This document shows positions 8,282 through 21,585 of a stretch of DNA of 64,000 nt, piece after piece. Under the pieces are notes generated by a model that made no database searches, had not been told where the DNA came from, and was given only the letters and a program-made list of their open reading frames with translations. This stretch comes from Bog-532 sp963742875 (GTDB lineage: Bacteria; Actinomycetota; Actinomycetes; Streptosporangiales; Streptosporangiaceae), in NCBI GenBank assembly GCA_963742875.1, contig CAVUNO010000003.1:186001-250000 (forward strand), written 5' to 3'. The number at the start of each line of letters is the position of its first letter. Position 1 is the first letter of the stretch. A program made the position numbers and the translations under genes.

Positions 8282-10090
8282 TCAGCTGAGGCGGTCGATC
8301 AGGTCCTGGTGCAGGTCCCAGAGCTGGGTGGGCAGATGCCGGTGGAAGGTCTGGAAGTGCTCGGGGATGTGCTCCGCCTCCAGCTTCCAGGCCTCGGTGT
8401 CCACCGAGAGCAGCAGGGCCAGGTCAGCCCAGCTCAGGTCCAGGCCGTCAAGGTCAAGCGAGCCCGGCGCCGGGAGGTAGCCGATCGGGGTCCGCGTCGC
8501 CTTGGCGTCGCCGGACAGCCGCTCGATGATCCACTTGAGCACGCGGATGTTCTCACCGAATCCCGGCCAGACGAACTTGCCTTTCGCGTCCTTACGGAAC
8601 CAGTTGACGTAGAACAGCTTCGGCAGCTTGGCCGCGTCGGCCTTCTGGCCGATCTTCAGCCAGTACCCGAAGTAGTCACCCATGTTGTAGCCGCAGAACG
8701 GCAGCATCGCGAAGGGATCGTGCCGCAGTTCGCCGACCTTTCCCTCGGCCGCTGCGGTCTTCTCCGAGGCGATGTTGGCGCCGAGGAACACGCCATGGTC
8801 CCAGTCGAAGGACTCGATCACCAGCGGCACGGTGCTGGCGCGCCTACCGCCGAACAGGATCGCCGAGATCGGCACGCCCGCGGGGTCGTCCCACTCTGGG
8901 GCGATGATCGGGCACTGGTCGGCCGGGGTGGTGAACCGCGCATTGGGGTGCGCCGCGGGCTCGGCCGAGCCCGGGGTCCAGTCCCGGCCCTTCCAGTCGA
9001 TCAGGTGCGCGGGCGGCTCGTCGGTCAGGCCCTCCCACCACACGTCACCGTCGTCGGTGAGCGCCACGTTGGTGAAGATGCTGTTCCCCCACATGGTCTT
9101 TACCGCGTTGGCGTTGGTCTTCACGCCGGTGCCGGGCGCGACCCCGAAGAAGCCGGCCTCCGGGTTGATCGCGTACAGCCTGCCGTCCGCGCCGAACCGC
9201 ATCCAGGCGATGTCGTCGCCGACGGTCTCGACCCTCCAGCCCGGGATGGTCGGCTGCAGCATGGCCAGGTTGGTCTTGCCGCACGCGGACGGGAAGGCCG
9301 CCGCGATGTACCTCGGCTCGCCGCCGGGCGGGGTGAGCTTGAGGATAAGCATGTGCTCGGCCAGCCAGCCCTCGTCCCGTGCCATCACCGACGCGATCCG
9401 CAGCGCGTAGCACTTCTTGCCGAGCAGTGCGTTACCGCCGTAGCCGGAGCCGTAGGACCAGATCTCCCGGGTCTCGGGGAAGTGTGAGATGTACTTGGTC
9501 TTGCTGCACGGCCAGGGCACGTCCGCCTGGCCCGGCCCCAGCGGGGCGCCGACGGAGTGGACGGCGCGGACAAACGATCCCGTCTCCTCGATCGCTCGCA
9601 GCGCCGGCGTTCCCATCCTGGTCATGATCCGCATCGACACGGCGACGTAGGGCGAGTCAGTGATCTCCACGCCGAGCTGGGAGATGCTGCTGCCGAGCGG
9701 GCCCATGCAGAACGGGACCACGTACATCGTGCGGCCGCGCATACAGCCGTCAAAGACCTCCGCGAACGTCGCGCGCATCTCGTCGGGGGGGATCCAGTTG
9801 TTGGTCGGGCCCGCGTCATCTTCCCTCTCGGAGCAGATGAACGTGCGGTCCTCGACGCGGGCCACGTCACTGGGGTCGGACGCGCAGTAGAAGCTGTTCG
9901 GGCGAAGCTTCGGGTTCAGCCTCGTGAAGGTTCCGGTCTCAACTAGCAGACTGGTCAGCCGGTCCCACTCGTCCGCCGACCCGTCGCACCAGACGACATC
10001 GTCGGGCTTCGTCAGCTCCGATATATTGCGGACCCATTCGGCCAGCTCGGGGAGGCTTGTTTGGTCATCAATAAGGTCTGAGCTGAACAT
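8282..10090 (-). CDS. pckG: Phosphoenolpyruvate carboxykinase (GTP)
   Basis: This 602-residue enzyme has the usual length of GTP-dependent PEPCK. It converts oxaloacetate and GTP to phosphoenolpyruvate, GDP and CO2, the entry step of gluconeogenesis. Diagnostic features are the P-loop (kinase-1) FPSACGKTNLAML, the preceding RYIAAAFP segment, the NPEAGFFGVAPGT loop, and the substrate-binding segment around GYGGNALLGKKCYALRIAS. It is monocistronic, with its own terminator and a long upstream region carrying three CRP-like repeats, which suggests catabolite or cAMP-type control. Confidence 0.97.
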   Translation of the reverse strand: MFSSDLIDDQTSLPELAEWVRNISELTKPDDVVWCDGSADEWDRLTSLLVETGTFTRLNPKLRPNSFYCASDPSDVARVEDRTFICSEREDDAGPTNNWIPPDEMRATFAEVFDGCMRGRTMYVVPFCMGPLGSSISQLGVEITDSPYVAVSMRIMTRMGTPALRAIEETGSFVRAVHSVGAPLGPGQADVPWPCSKTKYISHFPETREIWSYGSGYGGNALLGKKCYALRIASVMARDEGWLAEHMLILKLTPPGGEPRYIAAAFPSACGKTNLAMLQPTIPGWRVETVGDDIAWMRFGADGRLYAINPEAGFFGVAPGTGVKTNANAVKTMWGNSIFTNVALTDDGDVWWEGLTDEPPAHLIDWKGRDWTPGSAEPAAHPNARFTTPADQCPIIAPEWDDPAGVPISAILFGGRRASTVPLVIESFDWDHGVFLGANIASEKTAAAEGKVGELRHDPFAMLPFCGYNMGDYFGYWLKIGQKADAAKLPKLFYVNWFRKDAKGKFVWPGFGENIRVLKWIIERLSGDAKATRTPIGYLPAPGSLDLDGLDLSWADLALLLSVDTEAWKLEAEHIPEHFQTFHRHLPTQLWDLHQDLIDRLS

Positions 10091-10254
10091 TGCTGTCTCC
10101 CTGCGTGAAACTGACCGGCGCAGCAGGGCGGTCGCTGGCCGACGGTGACGGCTAAAAGCCCGTACATTCAGTTATTGCCCAGTTTCAATGCGGGCAAGCC
10201 AGGGCCAAAGGCCCTGCATTTTCGGGACCTGGGTCGTTATGCCCCAGAGAGCCG

Positions 10255-10345
10255 CTATCCGGTGTGAGTTAGCGCACATTAGAACCACTATCCGGTGTGA
10301 GTTAGCGCACATTAGCGGCTATCCGGTGTGAGCTATCACACATTA
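10255..10345. promoter_or_regulatory. Triple CRP-like operator repeat upstream of pckG
   Basis: Three direct repeats start at 10255, 10288 and 10319 (spacing 33 and 31 bases, about three helical turns). The first two contain TGTGA-N6-GCACA, one base short of the CRP/FNR-family consensus TGTGA-N6-TCACA. The third contains GTGTGA-GCTA-TCACAC, a perfect palindrome with a shorter spacer. They lie 165-255 bases upstream of the pckG start. A CRP-family (Crp/GlxR-like) regulator is the natural candidate, by inference. Confidence 0.6.
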
Positions 10346-10385
10346 ACGACTAATAAGAATTGCCCGGAATCAAAATGCGTGGCAG

Positions 10386-11170
10386 CTATCGCTCAGCCGG
10401 CCCACCCCTCCGCGCCGATCCGGTGCAGTCGCGAGGGGAACCACGCTCAGCGGGGGCGGCCGCCCCGGATGCGACGTCGCGGGGCAGTTCGCGGCGGGCG
10501 ATGACGTGGACGTCGATGCCGAACACGCGCGCCTCCCGGATGACCCGCTGGACGTTCGACCCGCCCCCGGTGAGCTGCTGCCACCGGCTGCGCCGGCTGG
10601 ATCCGATCACGATCTGAGTGATCTGATGCTGTCGGGCGAACCTGGCGATGGCCTGCGCGGGATCGTCGTCCCTTATCTGGTGCCATCGGGCGCCGACGTC
10701 TGACGTCAGCTCGCGCAGCAGGTCAATCGCCCGGCGGTCCTCGGGCCGGCTGCCGTCGTCGGCGATGACGTGGACAACGTTGAGTTCTCCCTTGACCCGG
10801 GCTGTCATCCGGGCCGCACGCCGGATCAGCACGTCGGTCCCGGGCTCCGACGTGACGGCCACCATGAGGCGCTCCGTCGTCTCCCACAGGACGTTGGTTT
10901 GGTGCCGCCGGAGGTACTCGAGCAGCTCCTCGTCTGTCTCGTCGGCCAGGAACCGGAGGGCCAGCTCCCGCAAGGCGATCAGGTTGTCGGTACGGAAGAA
11001 GTGCGCGAGAGCCTGGGGGACCCGCTCCTTCGGGTAGACATTGCCGTGCAGCATACGGCGGCGCAGTTGCTCCGGTGAGGAATCGACCAGCTCGATCTGG
11101 TTGGCCTTGCGCACCACCCAGTCCGGTAGCCGTTCGCGGACCCGCGCCCCGGTCATCTGCTCGATGCGGC
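10386..11170 (-). pseudogene. kdpD: KdpD fragment (part of N-terminal domain plus UspA domain)
   Basis: From about 11170 the minus strand reads IEQMTGARVRERLPDW, then ADQIELVD-like and SSPEQLRRRMLHGNVYP, then ALAHFFRTDNLIALRELALR, and then the UspA-like domain ending QIVIGSSRRSRWQQL. This is the KdpD N-terminal region. The first ~125 residues with the Walker A site are missing, and so are the transmembrane, HisKA and HATPase domains. An in-frame ATG at 11156 could start a ~256-residue product. The break point abuts a kdpB fragment on the other strand. In an intact actinobacterial locus kdpD follows kdpFABC on the same strand, so this piece has been inverted. Confidence 0.85.
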
Positions 11171-12432
11171 GTTCGTGAAGCTCGATCCCCGCAACATGAT
11201 CCGCGTCCCGGTCATGTTCGTGGTCGAGATCGGAAGCGTCATCACCGCCGTCCAGTTCTTCGCCCAGCCCAGCCTGTTCGTCGGGCTGATCACGCTGTGG
11301 CTGTGGGCGACCGTGCTGTTTGCGAACTTCGCCGAGGCGGTCGCCGAGGGCCGGGGCAAGGCCCAGGCAGACACCCTGCGCCGCAGCCGCCAGGAGACGT
11401 CCGCCTTCCTGCTGCTGGCTGATGGAGACGTTAAGGAGATTCCGTCCACCCAATTGAAGGTCGGTGATCTGTGCGTCGTCACGGCCGGGCAGGTCATCCC
11501 CGGTGACGGCGACGTGGTGGAAGGGCTGGCCACCGTCGATGAGTCGGCGGTCACCGGAGAGTCGGCCCCGGTCATCCGGGAGTCGGGCGGTGACCGCTCC
11601 GCCGTGACCGGAGGCACCACGGTCCTGTCCGACCGGATCGTGGTCCGGATCACGTCCAATCCGGGCGAGACGTTCCTGGACCGCATGATCGCCCTGGTCG
11701 AGGGGGCGAGCCGCCAGAAGACGCCCAACGAGGTCGCGCTCGACATCCTGATCGCCGGGCTGACCATGATCCTCCTCGTCGCGGTGGTCACCCTGCAGCC
11801 GATGGCGATCTACTCCAGCGCCATCCAGTCCACGGCGGTGCTGGTGGCACTGTTCGTCTGCCTCGCCCCCACGACGATCGGCGGTCTGCTGTCGGCGATC
11901 GGCATCGCGGGCATGGACCGGATGGTGCAGCGGAACGTGCTGGCGATGTCGGGACGTGCGGTGGAGGCCGCAGGGGACTGCTCGACCCTGCTGCTCGACA
12001 AGACCGGCACCATCACCTACGGCAACCGGATGGCCGCCGAGTTCCTCCCCGTCGGCGGGGTCACCGAGACGGAGCTGGCCGGGGCGGTGCTGCTGTCGAG
12101 CCTGGCCGACGAGACGCCCGAAGGCCGCTCCATCGTCGAGTTCGCCGAGGCCCATTACGGGCTCGCCCCCTCCGACCTGACCGGGGGCGAACTCGTTCCC
12201 TTCTCGGCTCAGACGCGCATGAGCGGTATCGACCTGGCCGGGCGCCAGATCCGCAAGGGGGCCGCCGATTCGGTGCGGCATTGGGTCGGGGAGCTTGGCG
12301 GCGAAATTCCGGCCGACCTCGCTCCCATCGTCGAGCGTATTGCCGGCAGTGGGGGGACGCCCCTGGTCGTGGCGGATGGGCCGCGGGTCCTCGGCGTCAT
12401 CCACCTCAAGGACACGGTCAAGAAGGGCAAAC
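11168..12432 (+). pseudogene. kdpB: KdpB fragment (K+-transporting P-type ATPase, middle part)
   Basis: The homology opens abruptly with AFVKLDPRNMIRVPVMFVVE, which corresponds to about residue 40 of KdpB. It includes the actuator-domain motif (VTGES), membrane helices, and the phosphorylation site LLLDKTGTIT. It ends after GVIHLKDTVKKGKQ, just before the part that would hold the TGDGTNDAPAL hinge and the last membrane helices. At 12432 the sequence switches to kdpA in another frame. The fragment cannot form a working pump. No stop follows in the kdpB frame, which runs on antisense to lysA. Confidence 0.88.
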
Positions 12433-12711
12433 AACGGGTCCGCCTTCGCCGGGCTATCGGCCAACACGCCCTGGTACGACACGACCCTCGGCCTGGTCAT
12501 GCTGGTCGGGCGTTTCGTGCCGATAGTGCTGGCGCTCGCCATCGCCGGCTCACTCGCCGGGGCGCGTGTTCATGCGCGCACGAGGGCCACGCTGGACACC
12601 TCCGGGCCGACGTTCGCCGCGTTCCTGCTCGGGGTGATCGTGATCGTCGGCGGCCTCATCTACTTCCCCATGCTCATCCTCGGCCCGATCGGCGAGCGCA
12701 TCGCGGGGTGA
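12430..12711 (+). pseudogene. kdpA: KdpA C-terminal fragment
   Basis: In the frame ending at TGA 12709-12711 the sequence reads NNGSAFAGLSANTP, then LGLVMLVGRFVPIVLALAIAG, then a last membrane helix and LGPIGERIAG. This is the C-terminal ~92 residues of the potassium-binding subunit KdpA (normally about 550). It is joined directly to the truncated kdpB at AAACAACGGG. Normal order is kdpA before kdpB, so a deletion or rearrangement has placed the end of kdpA behind the middle of kdpB. Confidence 0.85.
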
Positions 12712-12749
12712 ACGAATGTTCTGGGCACTGCAGGACCCGGCGAGGGGTG

Positions 12750-14018
12750 TCAGCCGACGTCGCGGCGCAGCATGTCCTCCGCCGTCTCGCGGCGGATCAG
12801 CGGCCAGGCCTGGCCTTCGTGCACGGCGATGACGGGTGGCCTGGTGAGGTGGTTGTAGTTGGATGCCATGGCGTGGTGGTAGGCGCCGGTGCAGGGCACG
12901 GTGAGCAGGTCGCCCGGGCGGAGGTCGGCCGGCAGCCGCGCGTCGGGGACGAGGACGTCCCCGGCCTCGCAGTGCCGGCCGACCACGGTCATCGTCTCGG
13001 TGCCCGCAGCGGTGGGAGCTCCGGCGCGCTCGATGTGATACCGGCTGCCGTACAGCGCGGGCCGCGGGTTGTCGCTCATACCGCCGTCCACGACGACGAA
13101 GGTCCGGGCGCCGTGCTTGACGGCGAGCACCCGGTACAGCGTCACCCCGGCCGCGCCGATGATCGCGCGGCCTGGCTCGATGGTGAGCCGCGGCACCGGG
13201 ATGCCGTGCGCGGCGCATTCCTGCTCGACCACGCCGGTGATCCGGTCGGCAAAGGCGGTGATGTCCAGGCCGTCCTCTCCGGGCCGGTAGGGCACGGCGT
13301 GACCGCCGCCCAGGTTCAGCTCGGGCAGGCCGCCCAGTCCGGCCATGAAGGCGACCAGGCGGCGGGCGGCCGCCTCGAAGCCATCCAGGCTGGTGATCTG
13401 GGAGCCGATGTGGCAATGCACGCCCGCCAGTTCCAGGGACGGCTGGCGGAGGATGCGGTGGGCCACGTCCGCGGCCGCGCCCGAGGCGATCGACAGGCCG
13501 AACTGCTGATCCTCGGTGCCCGTGGTCACCGCCCTGTGCACGTGGGCGTCGACCCCCGGAGTGACCCGGACCAGGACCTTCTGCCGCCCGCCCATGGGTG
13601 CCGCCGCCACGCTCCGGGCCGCCAGCTGCCTGACCTCACCACTGGAGTCAACGACAATGCGGCCTACGCCGGCCTCGAGTGCGGCCGACAGCTCGTTGGG
13701 CGTCTTGCCGTTGCCGTGCAGCAGGATGCGATCGCCCGGGAAGCCGCCCGCCCGGGCGACGGCAAGCTCGCCTTCGGAGCAGACGTCCAGCGACAGGCCC
13801 TCCTCGGCGATCCAGCGGGCCATCGCGCGGCACCAGAACGCCTTAGCGGCGTAGGCCACCTCGTGCGGGGCCATGGCCTTGGCGTACTCGCGGCAGCGGA
13901 CCCGCACATGCTCCTCATCGACCACGTACGCGGGGGTGCCGAAACGCCCGGCGATCTCGGTCAGGCTGACGCCGCCGACCGACACAGCCGGCTCAGCGGT
14001 CAGCGGCCAGATGTTCAT
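12750..14018 (-). CDS. lysA: Diaminopimelate decarboxylase
   Basis: This 422-residue PLP enzyme makes lysine from meso-diaminopimelate. It has the fold-type III barrel with the PLP lysine in VAYAAKAF (about residue 53), the GVHCHIGSQ strand, the glycine-rich phosphate loop LNLGGGHAVPY, and the EPGRAI segment. The C-terminal active-site cysteine region is represented by GRHCEAGDVL. Start ATG 14018 follows GGAGG and overlaps the TGA of the upstream RAM-domain gene. It is somewhat divergent from main-line LysA, and a related amino-acid decarboxylase role cannot be excluded. Confidence 0.85.
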   Translation of the reverse strand: MNIWPLTAEPAVSVGGVSLTEIAGRFGTPAYVVDEEHVRVRCREYAKAMAPHEVAYAAKAFWCRAMARWIAEEGLSLDVCSEGELAVARAGGFPGDRILLHGNGKTPNELSAALEAGVGRIVVDSSGEVRQLAARSVAAAPMGGRQKVLVRVTPGVDAHVHRAVTTGTEDQQFGLSIASGAAADVAHRILRQPSLELAGVHCHIGSQITSLDGFEAAARRLVAFMAGLGGLPELNLGGGHAVPYRPGEDGLDITAFADRITGVVEQECAAHGIPVPRLTIEPGRAIIGAAGVTLYRVLAVKHGARTFVVVDGGMSDNPRPALYGSRYHIERAGAPTAAGTETMTVVGRHCEAGDVLVPDARLPADLRPGDLLTVPCTGAYHHAMASNYNHLTRPPVIAVHEGQAWPLIRRETAEDMLRRDVG

Positions 14019-14296
14019 CACGCCTCCAGGCGGACGCGGCGCAGCACGAGGATGGTGGAGGTGATGCCGCCCGCGCCGCGGAGCTGCGCCACCCTGGCGT
14101 CCAGGTCGGCGAGACTCCGGCAGGAGAGCCGTATCTCGAAGTCGCAGTCGCCGGCCAGCCGCCACGCCTCCGCGATGCCGGCCTCGGCGCGAAGGCACGC
14201 CTCGAAGCAGTCCGGGTCCACGCCGGCCGTCATCCGCACCCGGACCAGTGCGTCCAGCGAGCCCGCGTTTCCCGCTCCCGGGGAGCCGTCCGTCAC
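14018..14296 (-). CDS. Stand-alone RAM domain protein (Lrp/AsnC ligand-binding domain)
   Basis: From a GTG at 14296 that overlaps the TGA of the upstream gene (GTGA), this 92-residue protein reads as an Lrp/AsnC effector domain: alternating beta strands with SLDALVRVRMTAGVDPDCFE, AWRLAGDCDFEIRLSC and TSTILVLRRVRL. The helix-turn-helix half of normal Lrp proteins is absent. Small RAM proteins bind amino acids as oligomers. Translational coupling to lysA on the downstream side suggests it senses lysine or a related amino acid for this operon; that role is inference. Confidence 0.72.
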   Translation of the reverse strand: MTDGSPGAGNAGSLDALVRVRMTAGVDPDCFEACLRAEAGIAEAWRLAGDCDFEIRLSCRSLADLDARVAQLRGAGGITSTILVLRRVRLEA

Positions 14297-16038
14297 GCCG
14301 GAAGCGAGATGGGCGGGGCCGTGGTGACCAGGCCCGGATCCACCTGGATCCGGGTGACGCCGAGTGGGGCGAGCATCTCTTCCATTGCCTGCTCGCTCAG
14401 CTGTGTCCATAGCTGACCTGCTCCCATTACCGCGGCCAGACGGGCTTCGGTGCTGAACGCGATCCCGACGCGCTCTCCGGTGGGCAGGCGCCCGCACCGA
14501 AGGGAGACCATCCCCGGTACCGTTCGTACCGGCACGACCATCCGTCGCGTCGCGCTCATATCCAATGACGTTAGGCCCAAGATCGGCCGTTGGCGGGCGC
14601 GCACGCGGAGTCCTAACGGCCCCAGGACCATCCCTAACGAAAGGCTCACGGGCGACGAGGTGCCGTCCGCGGGGCCGCTGCGTGCCGCGGACCGATCGCC
14701 CGCCGTGAGCACTTCTTCGTACCGTCGCTGGATGTCGTCCCGGTCCGCCTTCTCGGCTACCGAGCGCTCGCCCGCCCGCTGGATCATGGCGGCCTGGCCC
14801 AGTAGCACCCGGCGCTGGCCGGCACTGGACGTGTCGGTCATGATCTTAACGATCGCTTCGAGCTGGCGGATCATCACAGCGGGCATGCCGTGGCTGGCCT
14901 GGCGGATCTTCTCGAAAGCGCGCTGGACGAGGCGTTCATGGCTGGGCTCGGTCGTGATGAGCCGGATGAACCCGTCACCGTCGCGGTGCACACGGGCCGG
15001 ATTCCACCGGACGGTGATCTTGCAGAGGCTGTCTGCGAGCCAGTCGATGCAGGTCAGTGCGGTAAAGGTGTCGTTAACGGCCGGCGAGAGAGCCCGGATG
15101 GCGATCTCGACGAGCTGGTCGATGCCGAACGAGATGTCCTGGGTGAGCGTCCGGTTGGGCCCGGTGATGTGCGCGCGGCCGAGCGCGTCGCTGACCCGTG
15201 CCGCCGCCTGGGGCGGCCATACGACGGCGAACGGGTGCCCCTGGACGAGGAAATGCCCGGGCCGGAAGTTCAGGGCGATGACCGCGTCCGCCTCGGCGGC
15301 GAACTGAACCAGGATTCGGTGCCGGATGAACTGCAGATAGCCGCTCACGGGCGCGCGGACCACGCCGCCGTCGGCGTCCATCCGGCTGATTAGTTCCGCC
15401 GCCGAGGGGCCCCTTTCCCGGTCACCGGCCAGGCCGGCCGGGGCGTCGTAGCCGCCCTGCACCTCGATCGCGTCGGACAGGTCGCGGGCGATGCTGGCGA
15501 TCACCTGGGGCAGCTGGATCGAGGTCGCGGTGTGGTGGATGAAGTAGATCAGCACGCCCAGCGCGGTAGCCATCAGCGCGAGCGTCACCGTGACGCCGAT
15601 GTGCGGCACGAAGTCCCCATGCGGTCCCGGGCTGATCGAGACGAGCACGAGCACGGCATACACGAACGTCGCCACGAAGGTCCCGAGCGTCAGCTGCGTG
15701 CCCCGGTCACGGATGAAGTTGCGCAGCATCCGCGGCCCGAACTGGGTAGAGGCGAGGGTGAGGGTCACCAGAATGATGGAGAAAACAACACCGACGACCG
15801 TGATGACGGCGGTCGCGATCGCGGTGAGGATCTGCCGGTCGGCGTCGGCGGTGCCGCTGATCACCCAGCCGGGCAGCCGGAAATCTCCGTCGTAGGCGGC
15901 CCGGTCCAGGCTCAGCGTGACGGCGAAGAGCGCGATGGCCGCCAGAACCTCAATCCCGGGGACCAGCCACAGGTTGGTGCGCAGCATATCTGAACGCCAA
16001 TGCGAACCAAGTACCGAAGACGAGCTACGACGACGCAT
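14293..16038 (-). CDS. DUF2254 membrane protein, apparently fused to a SAV_915-type domain
   Basis: Residues 1-455 match DUF2254 predicted membrane proteins: four hydrophobic segments (about 22-44, 68-95, 115-135, 145-168), then a soluble part with QFGPRMLRNFIRDRGTQ, the GYLQFI strand, and ISFGIDQLVEIAIRALSPAVND. Residues 495-581 (from MSATRRMVV, DNA 14559) resemble the small actinobacterial SAV_915 family (ERVGIAFSTEARLAAVMGAGQ, LGVTRIQVDP). The two are in one open frame joined by a low-complexity stretch of about 40 residues. ATG 14559 could start a separate 88-residue protein, but I see no good ribosome site. This is the first gene of the operon leading to lysA. Confidence 0.75.
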   Translation of the reverse strand: MRRRSSSSVLGSHWRSDMLRTNLWLVPGIEVLAAIALFAVTLSLDRAAYDGDFRLPGWVISGTADADRQILTAIATAVITVVGVVFSIILVTLTLASTQFGPRMLRNFIRDRGTQLTLGTFVATFVYAVLVLVSISPGPHGDFVPHIGVTVTLALMATALGVLIYFIHHTATSIQLPQVIASIARDLSDAIEVQGGYDAPAGLAGDRERGPSAAELISRMDADGGVVRAPVSGYLQFIRHRILVQFAAEADAVIALNFRPGHFLVQGHPFAVVWPPQAAARVSDALGRAHITGPNRTLTQDISFGIDQLVEIAIRALSPAVNDTFTALTCIDWLADSLCKITVRWNPARVHRDGDGFIRLITTEPSHERLVQRAFEKIRQASHGMPAVMIRQLEAIVKIMTDTSSAGQRRVLLGQAAMIQRAGERSVAEKADRDDIQRRYEEVLTAGDRSAARSGPADGTSSPVSLSLGMVLGPLGLRVRARQRPILGLTSLDMSATRRMVVPVRTVPGMVSLRCGRLPTGERVGIAFSTEARLAAVMGAGQLWTQLSEQAMEEMLAPLGVTRIQVDPGLVTTAPPISLPA

Positions 16039-16366
16039 TATCAGTCCCAGCGCTCAGGCAGCGCCGACCAGGCTTCCCGGCTCACCTGGCTATGACTATA
16101 CGGGTCTGGCAGGCTGGAATCTCTTCTCGTCCTGGCGAGAGCCTCGCGCCACTTTTCCCCTTCACAACGTAGCCGGGATCGTGGCCGGGCCATATCCTCC
16201 GGACGGCTAGTTGCCGCAGCACAGCCTGCGCGCCGTTACCGGCATTCCGTTCGGCCCCGGTCCGGCGTAGCCTCCTACTGAATGGCGCCACCATGACATG
16301 CAGTGCAGGCGATCGTGCCGCTCCAGACCGGGGCGGCATCACCACGAACCGGATCCCGGTGATGAT
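16039..16366. other. Divergent promoter region
   Basis: This spacer separates the divergent DUF2254 operon (minus) and the gltD-nifJ operon (plus), so it must hold both promoters. I see no clear operator, hairpin or additional gene in it. Confidence 0.4.
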
Positions 16367-18006
16367 ATGGCTCCTCCACCAGAGCGACACGACGTTGCCC
16401 CGCTGCCCGACCTGCTGCACGGACGCTCCCGCACCGGGCCGGTACGGGAGCAGCGGCCCGTCTACCTTGACCTGCTGCCGCCATGTAATGCCGGATGCCC
16501 GGCGGGGGAGAACATCCAGGCGTGGCTGGCGCACGCCGAAGTTGGCCATCATGAAAAGGCATGGCGGCAGCTGACCATCGACAACCCGATGCCGGCCATC
16601 CACGGGCGGGTCTGCTACCACCCGTGCGAGAGCGTCTGCAACCGCGCCAACCTGGACAGCGCGGTCTCGATTCACTCGGTCGAGCGGTTCCTCGGCGACC
16701 TGGCGATCGAGCGGCAGTGGGCGTTCGATCCCCCCGCCGTCCGCAGCGGCAGGCGGGTGCTCATCATCGGTGCCGGGCCGAGCGGCCTGTCGGCCGCCTA
16801 CCACCTGGCCAGGCTCGGCCACGAGGTCGAGGTCAGGGACGCGGGGGACGAGCCGGGCGGGATGATGCGCTACGGCATCCCGTCCTACCGGATGCCGCGT
16901 GACGTCCTCGACGCCGAGATCGGCCGGATCGCCGCGATGGGCGTGCGCTTCACCAGCGGCCACCGGGTGGAGGACCTGGACGCCGAACGGCGCGAAGGCG
17001 GCTTCGACGCCGCGTTCGTAGCGGTGGGCGCGCACCTGTCCAAGCGGGTCGACATCCCGGCCAAGGACGCCGGGCCGATCGTCGACGCCGTGTCGTTCCT
17101 GCGCAGCGTCGCCTCCGGAGAGCGGCCGGTGATCGGGCGCCGGGTGGCCGTCTACGGCGGCGGCAACACCGCGATGGACGCCGCGCGGGTGGCCCGCCGG
17201 CTTGGCGCCAACGACGCGCTCATCGTCTACCGCCGCACCCGCGCGCAGATGCCGGCCCACGAGATGGAAGCCGAGGAGGCCGAGCGCGAGGGTGTGCAGA
17301 TCAACTGGCTGCGCACCATCACCGCCTTCGACGGCCCGGAACTGACCATCGAGGCCATGGAACTGGATGAGACCGGGTTCCCGCAGCCGACCGGGCGGTT
17401 CGAGACGCTCGCCGCCAACACCGTCATTCTCGCGCTCGGCCAGGAATCCGACACCGACTTTCTGCACCGGGTGCCGGGGGTGGAGATCGCGCGGGACGGC
17501 GTCGTGCAGGTCTCCCCGGCCATGATGACCGGCTGCCCCGGCGTGTTCGCGGGCGGGGACATGGTGCCGGCCGAGCGGACCGTGACGGTCGGCGTGGGCC
17601 ACGGCAAGAAGGCCGCCAGGAACATCGACGCCTGGCTGCGCGAGACCGCGCCGGTCAGCGCGGCCAAGCACGATCTGGTCTCGTTCGAGATGCTGAACCT
17701 CTGGTACTTCGGCGACGCCGCCCGCCGGGAGCAGCCGGAAGCCCCGCCGGAGCAGCGGACCGCGGACTTCACCGAGGTGTTCGGCGGCCTGTCGGAGAAG
17801 GAGGCGACGTATGAGGCGCGCCGCTGCCTGTCCTGCGGCAACTGCTGCGAGTGCGACGGCTGCCTGGGCGCGTGCCCGGAGGACGCGGTGATAAAACTCG
17901 GCGTCGGTTACCGGTACGAGTTCGACTACGACAAGTGCACCGGCTGCGGTGCGTGTTATGAGCAGTGCCCCGTGCACTCGATCGAGATGGTCCCGGAGGA
18001 CAACAG

Positions 18007-18010
<4 letters not shown>
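16367..18010 (+). CDS. GltD-like FAD/NAD(P) oxidoreductase with ferredoxin domain
   Basis: The 547-residue protein follows the glutamate-synthase small-subunit plan. It has an N-terminal Fe-S domain (CNAGCPAGENIQAW and CYHPCESVCNR), an FAD site GAGPSGLSAAYHLA, an NAD(P) site YGGGNTAMDAARVAR, and a final GG-D motif CPGVFAGGD. Beyond normal GltD it adds a C-terminal two-cluster ferredoxin domain (CLSCGNCCECDGCLGACP and CTGCGACYEQCP). Start ATG 16367 was chosen over further-upstream options because homology begins soon after it. The stop overlaps the nifJ start (ATGA). It probably exchanges electrons between NAD(P)H and the ferredoxin/pyruvate oxidoreductase encoded next. Confidence 0.88.

Positions 18011-21570
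<3,560 letters not shown>

Positions 21571-21585
<15 letters not shown>

Noticed and set aside
10386..12542. A single 718-residue minus-strand protein
   Set aside because: Only the part below about 11170 is KdpD-like; the rest is the antisense of kdpB and kdpA.
11175..14327. A 1050-residue plus-strand P-type ATPase fusion
   Set aside because: KdpB homology stops at about 12432, and the remainder is antisense to lysA and the RAM gene.
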